This document shows, one piece after another, positions 32,979 to 41,551 of a DNA stretch of 47,573 nucleotides (position 1 is its first letter; each line of letters opens with the position of its first letter). Made by a program: the position numbers and the translations under genes. The notes under the pieces are model-generated. The model worked only from the letters and a program-made list of their open reading frames with translations, made no database searches and had not been told where the DNA came from. The stretch is from Desulfofundulus luciae (GTDB lineage: Bacteria > Bacillota > Desulfotomaculia > Desulfotomaculales > Desulfovirgulaceae): the NCBI RefSeq assembly GCF_030813795.1, contig NZ_JAUSUX010000021.1:1-47573 (forward strand), read 5' to 3'.

Positions 32979-34094
32979 GTGAATCAGGGTGGAAGCAGCA
33001 ACCTCATTGAAAAGGGACGGATTTCCTCCCGCCAGTTAGCCATGTTGCTTTTTACCCTGGTCATATCGACCATCGATGTTTACCTGCCGGCAGTGGTGGC
33101 CGGTGTAGCCGGAAGGGATGCCTGGATTGCAGTAATCCTGGCGGTTTTCTATGCCCTGATCATCTGGGCGGTGGCCATAGCCCTGGCCGCCCGTTTTCCC
33201 CGCCAGACGGTTATCCATTACAGTAGGGAAATTTTAGGACCCTTTCTTGGGAGCCTTATTGGATTATTGCTGGTTATTTTTTTCTTTTTTGTGGGGGCCA
33301 GCGTCACCCGTATTTTGGCAGATATAATGGCCACGGCCTTTATGCCGGGCACACCTCTGGTGGTTTTTACCACGAGCGCTGTGCTGGTGGCCTCTTATGC
33401 AGCCTTCGGCGGGCTTGAGGTTATAGCCCGGGTAAACGAAATTTTGCTCCCCCTGGGACTTGCCGCACTTATTTTTGTTGGTTTCGGTTCTTTGCCTCAG
33501 GTAGATTTTGGCAACTTCTTGCCCGTGATGGAACACGGTCTGGGGCCGGTGAACTGGGGAGGTGTTGTCCTGGTCAGTATCTTAGGCGAATTTGTGATTG
33601 TACTGATGCTCTATCCATATTTAAGTGACCAGACCCGGGCCGGGGTAAATGGTCTGTGGGCGCTCCTGGGGCTGGGGGCAGCCATGCAAATTGGCGTGCT
33701 GGCCATCGGTTTTTTTACCGCAGAGGTTACCGCCGCCATGAACTTTCCGGCCCTGGAAATGGTGCGGGCCATCAGGTTGGGACCCTTAATGACCCATCTG
33801 GATGTGGTGATCGTGGCCGTTTGGGTGGGAGGCATTTTTATAAAACTAGCCCTGCTTTACTATGTGGTGACTTTGGGACTGGCCCAGTGGCTGGGCCTGA
33901 ACAGTTACCAATTCCTGTTGGCGCCAGTAGGGATCTGGATGGTTGTCTACTCACTGTTCGCCTATCATTCCTTAGCCGATTTTCTGGTCCTGGAAAAGAA
34001 GGTATTTCCCGGAGACGCTTTGTTTCATACATTTCTAATTCCCTTGTTTCTTTTAGTGGTGGCGTGGGTGCGCGGAGGGGGTGCGAAAGGTTAA
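32979..34094 (+). CDS. GerAB/GerKB-type spore germination permease
   Basis: A 371-residue integral membrane protein with about ten hydrophobic segments. The first begins near residue 20 (QLAMLLFTLVISTIDVYLPA), a form typical of the endospore germination permease family GerAB within the APC superfamily. Such proteins sit in the spore inner membrane and bind germinants together with GerAA and GerAC subunits. Neither partner is nearby, so this is an orphan B subunit. GTG 32979 follows AAGGGGGG. Its last 42 bases overlap the converging flavoprotein gene. Spore specificity cannot be confirmed from promoter sequence. Confidence 0.82.
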   Translation: MNQGGSSNLIEKGRISSRQLAMLLFTLVISTIDVYLPAVVAGVAGRDAWIAVILAVFYALIIWAVAIALAARFPRQTVIHYSREILGPFLGSLIGLLLVIFFFFVGASVTRILADIMATAFMPGTPLVVFTTSAVLVASYAAFGGLEVIARVNEILLPLGLAALIFVGFGSLPQVDFGNFLPVMEHGLGPVNWGGVVLVSILGEFVIVLMLYPYLSDQTRAGVNGLWALLGLGAAMQIGVLAIGFFTAEVTAAMNFPALEMVRAIRLGPLMTHLDVVIVAVWVGGIFIKLALLYYVVTLGLAQWLGLNSYQFLLAPVGIWMVVYSLFAYHSLADFLVLEKKVFPGDALFHTFLIPLFLLVVAWVRGGGAKG

Positions 34095-35153
34095 TTTATT
34101 AAACCCGGATAAGATGGTATAAATTTTAGGGATTATATCCAACCCGGAGTGGTAAATAAGATGCTTTATGCCGGGCATCCCCAGAATGCCTACCAGGCGG
34201 TCCAGACCGTGGTTGTCCAGTTTGTCAAGCTTTGAGCGCAACTCGTTCAGTTCGTTAATGCGCCGGGTCAAGGGCTTCACCAGCCTTTCATAATCATCAT
34301 TGCCGGCAATGGCCCGGGCGGCCAGCACTCCACTGATCATCCCAGGAAAAAGGCCCAGGCCGAGGAGGTTGCTGACAAAGCCCCCGCTATTACCAACCAG
34401 AAGGATGTTGCCCACCTGGTGACGGGTGATCCGGCCGCAGTGAAATTGTTGCTCATAAGTCTCTATGGTGTGATAATGCAGTTTCTCCGCTTCCAGAAAA
34501 AGTTCCCAGTAATCATCCATTTCTTCGGGTTTAATCCCCCCTACACAGAGGTGGATACTGGCTCGACCCCGGTCGAAGGGAGCCAGATAACCATAGCTGT
34601 GACCCGCGTAACGGGTGTCCCAGAACATATGAAAGGTATGGGGATCAAATTGCCCCAGTACCAGGGCTCCTTTGATAACTACATTGGAATATTCCTGCCA
34701 CAGGCCCAGTTGGCGGGCGGGTTTGCTGTCTCCCGTGGCCACCACCACCCAATCGAATTCCCTGGCCAGGTCCTGCGGATCGGCAATGGTCTCAAAAACT
34801 ACCGGCGAGCTGAGCCCGGCTGCCATCTGGTTTTCAATGGAAAGGGGGGAACGCCCCCGGGAAAGCAGATATCCCAGGCGCGGTGACCGTATGACCGCCT
34901 GGTGGCCGGGGCTGTGCATGACAATAGAGCGCAGGGGAGCCAGGGGGTGCAAATAAAAACCGCATTTACGGGCCAGATGATCCAGCTGGTCTTTTACGGG
35001 AAGCCACGCCAGGTGTAAAAGCATATCCACCCGCTCCACCGGGTGGCCTACGCGGTGATAACGCTCAAAGATAACCGGTTTAATACCCAGACGTTGTAGT
35101 TCCAGGGCGCAGGCCAGACCGCTGGGGCCTGCTCCGATGATGGCCACACGCAA
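34053..35153 (-). CDS. FAD-dependent oxidoreductase of the geranylgeranyl-reductase type (copy 2)
   Basis: A 366-residue paralogue of the flavoprotein at 31748-32848: the same length, VAIIGAGPSGLACALEL at the N-terminus, NILLVGNSGGFVSNLLGLG at about residue 268, and a similar tail with GMPGIKHLIYHSGLDI against the other's TPGIKQLIYNTNIDI. The start is TTG 35153, preceded by GGGAGAGG. It converges with and overlaps the germination permease gene. The pair probably arose by duplication, with the permease between them. The substrate is unknown. Confidence 0.75.
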   Translation of the reverse strand: MRVAIIGAGPSGLACALELQRLGIKPVIFERYHRVGHPVERVDMLLHLAWLPVKDQLDHLARKCGFYLHPLAPLRSIVMHSPGHQAVIRSPRLGYLLSRGRSPLSIENQMAAGLSSPVVFETIADPQDLAREFDWVVVATGDSKPARQLGLWQEYSNVVIKGALVLGQFDPHTFHMFWDTRYAGHSYGYLAPFDRGRASIHLCVGGIKPEEMDDYWELFLEAEKLHYHTIETYEQQFHCGRITRHQVGNILLVGNSGGFVSNLLGLGLFPGMISGVLAARAIAGNDDYERLVKPLTRRINELNELRSKLDKLDNHGLDRLVGILGMPGIKHLIYHSGLDIIPKIYTILSGFNKLTFRTPSAHPRHH

Positions 35154-35313
35154 AATTTATCCTCTCCCGGGCATAAGTTATAAAAGACTGCTCGGGCTCG
35201 TAAAGGAGGAGTCCGGCGATACAGTGGTGTTTTGGGACTTCACAAAAAAGCCTGCTTCTTTTTTCGGCTGTGCTCATAGTGTTGGTTGCGGCAGGGGATA
35301 TTATGAGTTGATG

Positions 35314-35342
35314 TTTTGAGCTGTTTTTTGAGCTAGTATAAT
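35314..35342 (+). promoter_or_regulatory. Possible promoter of the small membrane protein genes
   Basis: TTTTGA at 35314-35319 and a perfect TATAAT at 35337-35342 are 17 bases apart. TTTTGAGCT occurs twice here, in the -35 and in the spacer. Confidence 0.55.
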
Positions 35343-35415
35343 GAAACCCTGCTTAAAAAGGCGGGTTAAGACACGTTTGCGGTAGGGATAAAAGTTAATC
35401 CCGAGGAGGCAGTCA

Positions 35416-35868
35416 ATGGTGCCCTGGGTAATTTCCTTTACGATTAGCTGGCTGGTTTTTTTTGCCCTGGCGGACCGCCGGAGATACGTGCCCCTGCTGG
35501 TGGGGGGGCTGGCGGCTGTGGTTGTGCAGCTTTTAACAGATAATATAGGACATTACCTGAATCTTTACCGTGTGTCCGATCCCGTGCTTTCTATCTTTTA
35601 TTCTTCAGCGTTTTTTACCTTTGGACCTGTGTTTACCATGGGTGCCCTTTTCGGCCAGTACCTTCCTTCCCTGCGCTGGCTCCAGGGGCTCCATATTATG
35701 GCCTTTACCGGCCTGTTCCTGTTGGAAGAGCATATGTTTATGCTGGCGGGCGTTCTGGTATACACCCACTGGGATCATTTTGCCAGTCTACTTGTGAATA
35801 CGCTGGTCTTCGCTGGCCTGGCCTGGCTTGTGGAAAGCCTGCGGGTGGGCTGGGGTAGCCCGGGTTAA
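35416..35868 (+). CDS. Small multi-pass membrane protein, CBO0543-like
   Basis: A 150-residue protein with four to five predicted membrane segments (WVISFTISWLVFFALADRRR, YVPLLVGGLAAVVVQLL, FYSSAFFTFGPVFTMGALFG, IMAFTGLFLLEEHMFMLAGV, LLVNTLVFAGLAWLVESL). In layout it matches the CBO0543 family of uncharacterised clostridial and bacillar membrane proteins, and a similar gene lies 250 bases downstream. ATG 35416 follows GAGGAGG. No function is known. Confidence 0.6.
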   Translation: MVPWVISFTISWLVFFALADRRRYVPLLVGGLAAVVVQLLTDNIGHYLNLYRVSDPVLSIFYSSAFFTFGPVFTMGALFGQYLPSLRWLQGLHIMAFTGLFLLEEHMFMLAGVLVYTHWDHFASLLVNTLVFAGLAWLVESLRVGWGSPG

Positions 35869-36009
35869 TCCTTTGTTCCAGCCGGGTTCCTCTCTCTGGA
35901 TCGGGGCTGCAATACCGGGGATTCGGTAGGTATCAAATTTACACGGGTTCCCCAGCAATTAAGTCGGCTTTTTTAGAAATTGGGTTTGCCACCTGATGGG
36001 GGGTATGGG

Positions 36010-36099
36010 GTGAATCTCTTTACTTTTACCGTTTTTTCTGTTGGGGTGGCCCTGGCCGTGGTCCTGTGGCTGCTGGTAATCAGAAGGCTGGAATCGTGA
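36010..36099 (+). CDS. Possible 29-residue single-pass membrane peptide
   Basis: GTG 36010, behind a G-rich tract, opens a frame coding for about 20 hydrophobic residues (FTFTVFSVGVALAVVLWLLV) followed by the basic stop-transfer end IRRLES. It lies between two related membrane protein genes on the same strand. Size and composition fit a small membrane peptide, but chance cannot be excluded. Confidence 0.4.
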   Translation: MNLFTFTVFSVGVALAVVLWLLVIRRLES

Positions 36100-36116
36100 A
36101 ATGTTAGGGTGGGAAT

Positions 36117-36566
36117 GTGGCTTTGGCCTGGTTGATGTGGTTTGTCTTTTCACTGGGATTATCTATATTAGCGGTGGGAAAGAAAGGCTGGCTTCAGTTC
36201 TGGCCTGTGGGTCTGGTTGCCCTGGCAGTTGCCTATATCCTGGATAGCACCCTTATCGATTTAGGGGCTTTTTCCTATCACTACGGCGTGCCGGCTTTGG
36301 GGGGGCTACCCTTGCTGTACCTCTTATCCGTTTTTCCCAACGGTATTATTTTGTCCCGGTTTTACCCGTCCCGGCGCCGCTTGCGCCTGCCGTACGTGCT
36401 GGTGGTGGCGGCATTGTTCTTATTTGTGGAGCGGTTGATGTTCATTACGGGTAATTTCCGGTACCTGCATTGGACGCTGGAGTATAGCCTGATGTTGAAT
36501 GTAACTGGAATGATCCTGGTTCTGTGGCTGGGGGAGTGGCTGGGGGTGATTAAACCGGGAGAGTAA
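36117..36566 (+). CDS. Second CBO0543-like small membrane protein
   Basis: A 149-residue protein with about five membrane segments and the family-like middle AVAYILDSTLIDLGAFSYHY, GGLPLLYLLSVFPNGIILS and the basic loop RFYPSRRRLRLPY. It is similar in plan to the protein at 35416, and I place it in the CBO0543 family with moderate confidence. GTG 36117 follows GGGTGGGAA. No role is known. Confidence 0.62.
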   Translation: MALAWLMWFVFSLGLSILAVGKKGWLQFWPVGLVALAVAYILDSTLIDLGAFSYHYGVPALGGLPLLYLLSVFPNGIILSRFYPSRRRLRLPYVLVVAALFLFVERLMFITGNFRYLHWTLEYSLMLNVTGMILVLWLGEWLGVIKPGE

Positions 36567-36600
36567 ATGTGAGGGAGTTTCCGCGTGAGTCGGAGTGTAA

Positions 36601-36843
36601 TTACAGGCGGAAGCGGGGGCGCGTTTCCAGCCCGGGCAGCATTTTAGCGGGAGCGAAGGGGTTGGCTTCCATGGCTGTTATTTCAGTGCGCAGCACAAGT
36701 ACATGTTGTGTTTCTTCGTCCCTCAAACGCATGAAAAGCTCCCGGGCAACCGGGTTAACCATCAGCAGCATTTGTTCATTGTAAAAGGTCTGGCTCCACA
36801 TCTTGTCTATCAGTACATCGTACAGTAAATCCAGTTTATTCAT
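36601..36843 (-). CDS. Short two-helix ferritin-like protein
   Basis: An 80-residue protein of two helices. The first contains TFYNEQML and the second RDEETQHVLVL, which together give a glutamate and an ExxH pair spaced as in one half of a ferritin-like diiron bundle. Two copies could form a complete four-helix site, as encapsulated ferritins do with their short chains. A tail ETRPRFRL follows. It is the last gene of an ArsR-led operon, 12 bases after a second helical protein. Family assignment is inferred from these motifs only. Confidence 0.5.
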   Translation of the reverse strand: MNKLDLLYDVLIDKMWSQTFYNEQMLLMVNPVARELFMRLRDEETQHVLVLRTEITAMEANPFAPAKMLPGLETRPRFRL

Positions 36844-36855
36844 GTTTTTTCCACC

Positions 36856-37071
36856 TCAACGAATGTTCAATTCCTTCATTTCCTTTTTAAGCATGGCAAC
36901 ACGCCGGCGGCTTGCCACGGCAAAGTGGCCAAAGAGTTCCTTTAACTTTTTATCCCGGGCGTTGCGGGCTAAAAACGCGTATTTTGACTGGCGCTTTTGT
37001 TCCATATCCATGGCCAGTTTAATGGCATTATTGAGAATTTCCTTTTCGGTAAGCAAAGACAAGTCAACCAC
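36856..37071 (-). CDS. Small helical, rubrerythrin-like protein
   Basis: A 71-residue basic, all-helical protein. NAIKLAMDMEQKRQSKYAFLA followed by LKELFGHFAVASRRRV reads like the first two helices of a rubrerythrin-type bundle, with one glutamate in helix one but no ExxH in helix two, so it probably does not bind two irons alone. It lies between the ArsR gene (8 bases) and the ExxH-containing small protein (12 bases). The three form one minus-strand operon. A structural or partner role is a guess. Confidence 0.5.
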   Translation of the reverse strand: MVDLSLLTEKEILNNAIKLAMDMEQKRQSKYAFLARNARDKKLKELFGHFAVASRRRVAMLKKEMKELNIR

Positions 37072-37079
37072 CTCATTAT

Positions 37080-37388
37080 TTAGTCTTTTCTTTCAAGGCT
37101 CCGGTTATGCGCTCCAACATTCATTAAGACCTTCATCAAATCTTTGACCAGTTCATTGGTCACGGTATAACAAATTTCCGTTCCTTTGCGCCGGCCCCTG
37201 ATGATTCCGCGGGATTTCAAAATGCCTAAATGTTGGGAAACGGTGGATTGTGGCAAATCGAGGCATTCACGCATTCTGGTTACGTTGCATTCGTTGTTGA
37301 TCAGCCCGTCTACAATGCACAGGCGAATGGGGTGGGCCAGGGCCTTCAGGAGTTCGGCCTTTTCCTCGTATTGCTGGACTTTGTTCAT
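37080..37388 (-). CDS. ArsR-family winged-helix repressor
   Basis: A 102-residue ArsR/SmtB-type repressor: LLKALAHPIRLCIVDGLIN starts the fold, RMRECLDLPQSTVSQHLGILK is the recognition helix region and GIIRGRRKGTEICYTVT is the wing. One cysteine in the strand before (NNECNVTRM) and one in RECLDL could bind metal or respond to redox change, but the classical ELCVCDL motif is not present. ATG 37388 is chosen because AGGTGAT lies just upstream; ATG 37415 is the alternative. It heads the operon with the two small ferritin-like proteins and probably represses its own promoter. Confidence 0.85.
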   Translation of the reverse strand: MNKVQQYEEKAELLKALAHPIRLCIVDGLINNECNVTRMRECLDLPQSTVSQHLGILKSRGIIRGRRKGTEICYTVTNELVKDLMKVLMNVGAHNRSLERKD

Positions 37389-37426
37389 AGCATCACCTGC
37401 TATCGTTTTATCCATATATTACGATT

Positions 37427-37456
37427 ATTTTAAAGTAGCCCTTCTTGCCCTGTCAA
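37427..37456 (-). promoter_or_regulatory. Promoter of the arsR operon (minus strand)
   Basis: Read on the minus strand, a perfect TTGACA (37451-37456) and TAAAAT (37427-37432) are 18 bases apart. An AT-rich imperfect palindrome around ATATTACGATTAT at 37417-37429 overlaps the -10 and is a candidate ArsR operator. Confidence 0.65.
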
Positions 37457-37607
37457 TGATTTGTTGGTGGTTCAATATTTTTAAAAGCTGAAAGGAAAGT
37501 GGGGAGGAAAGGCGAATAGTAGGAAAGGTTAAAAAGAAGGCTAATTAAAAACCCGATGGATGGCATGGCTGTTCCGGCGGGAAATAGTGCTACGGAGGGC
37601 TTTCATT

Positions 37608-38393
37608 ATGACTGTACGCATAGCCATCATTGGCGGGACGGGAGTGTACGATCCCAATATTTTAAGCGATGTTAGCCAAAAACGCCTGGAAACTCCCTTT
37701 GGTCCGGCCTGGGTAAAAATCGGTACCTACCGGGGCAGGGAGGTGGCCTTTATGGCCCGGCACGGGGAAGACCACTCGGTGCCCCCACACCTTGTTAACT
37801 ACCGGGCCAACATTTGGGGTCTCAGGCAACTGGGGGTGAAAAACGTCTTTGCCACGGCTGCTGTGGGTTCTTTGAATCCGGAAATGAAGCCCAAACAGTT
37901 TGTTTTCGTGGATCAATTTCTGGATTTCACCAGGTCCCGGGTTCAGACTTTTGTGGAGAAAGGGGTGGTCCACCTGGACATGACTGACCCCTATTGTCCG
38001 GAATTGCGGTCGACTTTAGCCCGGGCTGCACAGGAACTGGACCTTGAGTATCATTTCAAAGGTACTTATGTTTGTACTGAAGGGCCGCGCTTCGAAACCC
38101 CGGCGGAGATCCGCATGTTCCGTCAACTGGGGGGAGATCTGGTGGGCATGACCAGCGTGCCCGAGGTGGTCCTGGCCCGGGAGGCGGGTATTTGTTACGC
38201 CACCATTGCTATGGTGACCAATTTTGCTGCAGGTATTTCGCCCACCCGCCTCTCCCACCAGGAAGTGGTGGATGTGATGGCCGAAAATGCAGGCAACCTG
38301 CGCCGGCTGGTTATGCGGGCCATTGAGCTTTTGGACCCGGATCGCACCTGCCTGTGTCACGATTCACCGCTGGATCCCTCGGCCGTGAAATAA
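37608..38393 (+). CDS. mtnP: Methylthioadenosine/methylthioinosine phosphorylase
   Basis: A 261-residue nucleoside phosphorylase of the MTAP/PNP family, with the phosphate-binding start [24 protein letters not shown] and [12 protein letters not shown]. It splits 5'-methylthio-nucleosides to methylthioribose-1-phosphate and free base. The base-specificity loop reads VTNFAAG, whereas adenine-specific MTAP has TDYDCW at this place; asparagine there is the 6-oxopurine choice. I therefore suspect methylthioinosine (or a mixed set) as substrate, fitting the deaminase gene in the same operon. ATG 37608 follows GGAGGG. It is the first gene of the salvage operon. Confidence 0.85.
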   Translation: MTVRIAIIGGTGVYDPNILSDVSQKRLETPFGPAWVKIGTYRGREVAFMARHGEDHSVPPHLVNYRANIWGLRQLGVKNVFATAAVGSLNPEMKPKQFVFVDQFLDFTRSRVQTFVEKGVVHLDMTDPYCPELRSTLARAAQELDLEYHFKGTYVCTEGPRFETPAEIRMFRQLGGDLVGMTSVPEVVLAREAGICYATIAMVTNFAAGISPTRLSHQEVVDVMAENAGNLRRLVMRAIELLDPDRTCLCHDSPLDPSAVK

Positions 38394-38410
38394 AGGAAGG
38401 GGTGGGCACC

Positions 38411-39457
38411 TTGGACACTATGCGCTGGGAGAACGGGACGCTGGTGCTCCTGGATCAAACTAAATTGCCCGGTATGGTGGAATATATCCACTGCCGGGAT
38501 CACGAAACTGTAGCTGAGGCCATTCGTAGCTTGCGGGTGCGGGGGGCGCCGGCCATCGGCGCGGCGGCGGCCTACGGCCTGGTACTGGGGGTGCTGGCGG
38601 CGGGAGCTAAAAACCGCGAGCAACTGCTTGCCCGGGCCCGGGAGGTGGCAGGTGTTCTTGCCTCCACCCGGCCCACGGCCGTCAACCTTGCCTGGGCCTT
38701 AAACCGCCTGCTGGCCCGGCTGGAGGCTTCCACGGCCACAGAACCGGAAGAATTAACGGGGCTTTTACTTAGCGAGGCCCACACCATTTACCGGGAGGAT
38801 CTGGAGGGCAATAAGCGCATCGGGCAATTTGGCCAGGAGCTGGTTCCCCACGGGGCAAGGATTCTAACCCATTGCAATGCCGGCGCGCTGGCCACGGCCG
38901 GCTACGGCACTGCCCTGGGGGTAATCCGGGCCGCCCACGAAGCGGGAAAACAGGTGAGCGTTTATGCCGATGAGACCCGGCCCCTGTTGCAGGGAGCACG
39001 CCTTACCACCTGGGAGTTGATCCAGGATAATATACCGGTTACCCTGATCACCGATAATATGGCCGCTTATCTTATGGCCCGGGGCATGGTGGACCTGGTG
39101 GTGGTGGGGGCGGACCGCATTGCGGCCAACGGGGACGTGGCCAACAAAATCGGTACCTACGGCCTGGCCGTACTGGCTAAAGAACACGGCCTGCCCTTTT
39201 ATGTGGCTGCCCCCCTGTCCACCATAGACCTTTCCCTGGCCAGCGGTAAGGATATTCCCATTGAGGAGCGGGAGCCGGAAGAAGTAACCCACCTGGCCGG
39301 TGTACCGGTGGCTCCCGCCGGTGTTAAGGTGTGGAACCCCGCCTTTGACGTTACCCCGGCCCGGCTGGTGACGGCCATTATTACCGACCGGGGGGTGGCC
39401 CGGCCGCCATACGGGGAAAGCCTGGCCGGGCTGGTGCGGGGTAATGGTGTAGTGTGA
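38411..39457 (+). CDS. mtnA: Methylthioribose-1-phosphate isomerase MtnA
   Basis: MtnA converts methylthioribose-1-phosphate into methylthioribulose-1-phosphate. The eIF2B-like protein is 348 residues and carries [15 protein letters not shown], the catalytic cysteine region [15 protein letters not shown] and the aspartate in [21 protein letters not shown] 38411 is preferred since AAGGAAGGGG lies about 8 bases upstream; the next ATG is at 38420. It starts 17 bases after mtnP. Members can also act on 5-deoxyribose-1-phosphate, which matters for radical SAM by-product recycling. Confidence 0.92.
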   Translation: MDTMRWENGTLVLLDQTKLPGMVEYIHCRDHETVAEAIRSLRVRGAPAIGAAAAYGLVLGVLAAGAKNREQLLARAREVAGVLASTRPTAVNLAWALNRLLARLEASTATEPEELTGLLLSEAHTIYREDLEGNKRIGQFGQELVPHGARILTHCNAGALATAGYGTALGVIRAAHEAGKQVSVYADETRPLLQGARLTTWELIQDNIPVTLITDNMAAYLMARGMVDLVVVGADRIAANGDVANKIGTYGLAVLAKEHGLPFYVAAPLSTIDLSLASGKDIPIEEREPEEVTHLAGVPVAPAGVKVWNPAFDVTPARLVTAIITDRGVARPPYGESLAGLVRGNGVV

Positions 39458-39493
39458 CCGTAGAACATAAAAATTGAAGGAGAGCAGCAGAAG

Positions 39494-40747
39494 ATGCAGG
39501 ACTATCTTGTACGGGACATCAACCTGGCGCCCGGGGGCAGGCTGAAAATAGACTGGGTGCGGGTTCACATGCCGGTTCTGAATGCCATCCGGGATGAATT
39601 CGAAAGGGAAAAGCCCTTTGCCGGAGTGCGGGTGGCCATGAGCATTCACCTGGAAGCCAAAACGGCTTACCTGGCCGAGGTACTCAAAGCCGGCGGGGCA
39701 CAGGTGGCCATTTCCGGGTCCAATCCCCTCTCTACGCAGGACGACGTGGCCGCGGCTTTGGCAGCGGCAGGTATCCACGTCTATGCCTGGCATGACGCCA
39801 CCACCCAGGAATATATAGATCACCTGATTAAGGTGCTGGAAATTCGCCCCCATGTGGTGATCGATGACGGCGGTGACCTGGTTCACCTGCTGCATACCCG
39901 TTGCCGGGAACTGGCCTCGGAGGTAGCCGGGGGATGCGAGGAAACCACCACCGGGGTATCCCGCCTGAAAGCCATGGAGCGGGAAGGAAAACTCCTTTTC
40001 CCCATGATTGCCGTCAACGATGCCCGGTGTAAGTTCCTTTTTGATAACCGCTACGGGACCGGGGAATCGGTATGGGCCGGTATCATGCGCACCACCAATT
40101 TGCTGGTGGCGGGCAAGACCGTGGTGGTGCTGGGTTACGGCTGGTGCGGCAGGGGGGTGGCCATGCGTGCCGCCGGGTTGGGCGCCAGAGTAGTGGTCTG
40201 TGAGGTGGACCCGGTCAGGGCCCTGGAGGCATATATGGACGGCTACCTGGTGATGAAAAGCGAGCAGGCTGCCGGGGTGGGGGATATCTTCATCACCGTT
40301 ACCGGCTGCCGCGATGTTTTAAAGGGTGAGCACTTCCGGCGCATGAAGGACGGGGCCATTCTCGCCAATGCCGGCCACTTTGACGTGGAGATCAACAAGC
40401 CCGAGCTGGCCGCAGCGGCCATTTCCCGCCGGGTGGTGCGGCAGAACATCGAAGAATTCACCCTGCCCGACGGGCGACGCATTTACCTCCTGGGGGAGGG
40501 TCGCCTGGTGAATCTGGCCGCCGGGGACGGTCATCCGGCAGAGATCATGGACATGTCCTTTGCCCTGCAGGCCCTGTCCGCCCGCTATATCTGGCAAAAT
40601 AAAGACCGCCTGGCGCCCCGTCTATACCTGGTACCGGCTGAGTTGGACCGGCAGGTGGCGGAACTGAAACTTTCTTCCCTGGGCATTGAAATTGATCGGT
40701 TGACACCGGACCAGGAGGCCTATATCCAGAGCTGGCAAGTTGAATGA
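39494..40747 (+). CDS. ahcY: S-adenosyl- or S-inosylhomocysteine hydrolase
   Basis: The 417-residue NAD-dependent hydrolase releases homocysteine from S-adenosylhomocysteine or its deaminated form. Visible are [27 protein letters not shown], the [12 protein letters not shown] block, the NAD motif [18 protein letters not shown], and GHFDVEI. It is the short archaeal/Thermotoga-like type, lacking the eukaryotic insert and ending at SWQVE without the KPDHYRY tail. In the base pocket HLEAKT replaces HMTVET of the human enzyme, so the residues that hold the adenine amino group are changed. With a deaminase two genes away, S-inosylhomocysteine is a credible substrate. The start is ATG 39494 after AAGGAGAG. 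Confidence 0.88.
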   Translation: MQDYLVRDINLAPGGRLKIDWVRVHMPVLNAIRDEFEREKPFAGVRVAMSIHLEAKTAYLAEVLKAGGAQVAISGSNPLSTQDDVAAALAAAGIHVYAWHDATTQEYIDHLIKVLEIRPHVVIDDGGDLVHLLHTRCRELASEVAGGCEETTTGVSRLKAMEREGKLLFPMIAVNDARCKFLFDNRYGTGESVWAGIMRTTNLLVAGKTVVVLGYGWCGRGVAMRAAGLGARVVVCEVDPVRALEAYMDGYLVMKSEQAAGVGDIFITVTGCRDVLKGEHFRRMKDGAILANAGHFDVEINKPELAAAAISRRVVRQNIEEFTLPDGRRIYLLGEGRLVNLAAGDGHPAEIMDMSFALQALSARYIWQNKDRLAPRLYLVPAELDRQVAELKLSSLGIEIDRLTPDQEAYIQSWQVE

Positions 40748-40786
40748 ACTCAAGGACCGTCCAGTTGGGGGAGGAATTGGTTTTTC

Positions 40787-41470
40787 ATGACGGTGGCAGC
40801 GGAAAAGTACAAAGAACAGGTATATAAAATGGGCCTGCGCATGGCCACCAGCGGGCTGGTGACGGGTACCTGGGGCAATCTTTCCGCCCGGGTTCCCAGG
40901 GAAGATCTGGTGGTGATCACGCCCAGCGGCTTGCCCTATACCACCCTGCAGGTCCGGGATATGGTGGTTATGGATATGAACGGCCGGGTGGTGGAGGGAG
41001 AACGTCGTCCCTCCACGGAATTCCAGTTACATCTGGCCATTTACCGCGCCCGTCCCGACGTCTATGCCGTGATGCATACCCACAGTGTTTTTGCCAGCGC
41101 CCTGGCCGTGGCCCGCAAGCCTATCCCTCCTATTTTGGAGGACCTGGCCCAGACGGTGGGCGATGGTGTGCCCGTGGCCAGCTATGCCCGGGCTGGTACG
41201 GAGGAACTGGCCCGGGCGGCAGTGGAGGCTCTGGGAAACCGGGGGGCGGTGCTCCTGGCCAACCACGGCGTTGTCGGAGTCGGGCGCAACCTGGAAGAAG
41301 CATTTATGGTCTGCCAGATAGTAGAGAAATCGGCCAAGGTTTATGTCTGGGCCGACCTGGTGGGAAAGCCCGCCATCTTACCGCCAGACGAGGTGCAGGC
41401 ATTGAGGGATTCTTACCTGAACAGTTACAGCCAGGCCGCCGTGCGGAATTACGCCGTGAACGACCGGTAA
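40787..41470 (+). CDS. Class II aldolase, probable methylthioribulose-1-phosphate aldolase
   Basis: A 227-residue zinc aldolase of the fuculose/adducin family. It has TGTWGNLSARV, the phosphate-binding TPSGLPY, metal ligands in HTHS (about residue 93-96) and a further histidine in NHGVVGVG. In this operon it most likely cleaves methylthioribulose-1-phosphate into dihydroxyacetone phosphate and methylthioacetaldehyde (the DHAP shunt known from Rhodospirillum). The same enzyme class handles 5-deoxyribulose-1-phosphate. The dehydratase MtnB is a relative, but its partners mtnC/mtnD, the latter oxygen-dependent, are absent here. Fuculose-phosphate aldolase is the generic alternative. Confidence 0.8.
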   Translation: MTVAAEKYKEQVYKMGLRMATSGLVTGTWGNLSARVPREDLVVITPSGLPYTTLQVRDMVVMDMNGRVVEGERRPSTEFQLHLAIYRARPDVYAVMHTHSVFASALAVARKPIPPILEDLAQTVGDGVPVASYARAGTEELARAAVEALGNRGAVLLANHGVVGVGRNLEEAFMVCQIVEKSAKVYVWADLVGKPAILPPDEVQALRDSYLNSYSQAAVRNYAVNDR

Positions 41471-41551
41471 AGTATGGCCGGCCTGCCGGGACGGTATCAA
41501 GTTCTGCCCGCGAAAGTTTGGAAAAGTTTTTGGGGTTTGGAGGAGTTAATA

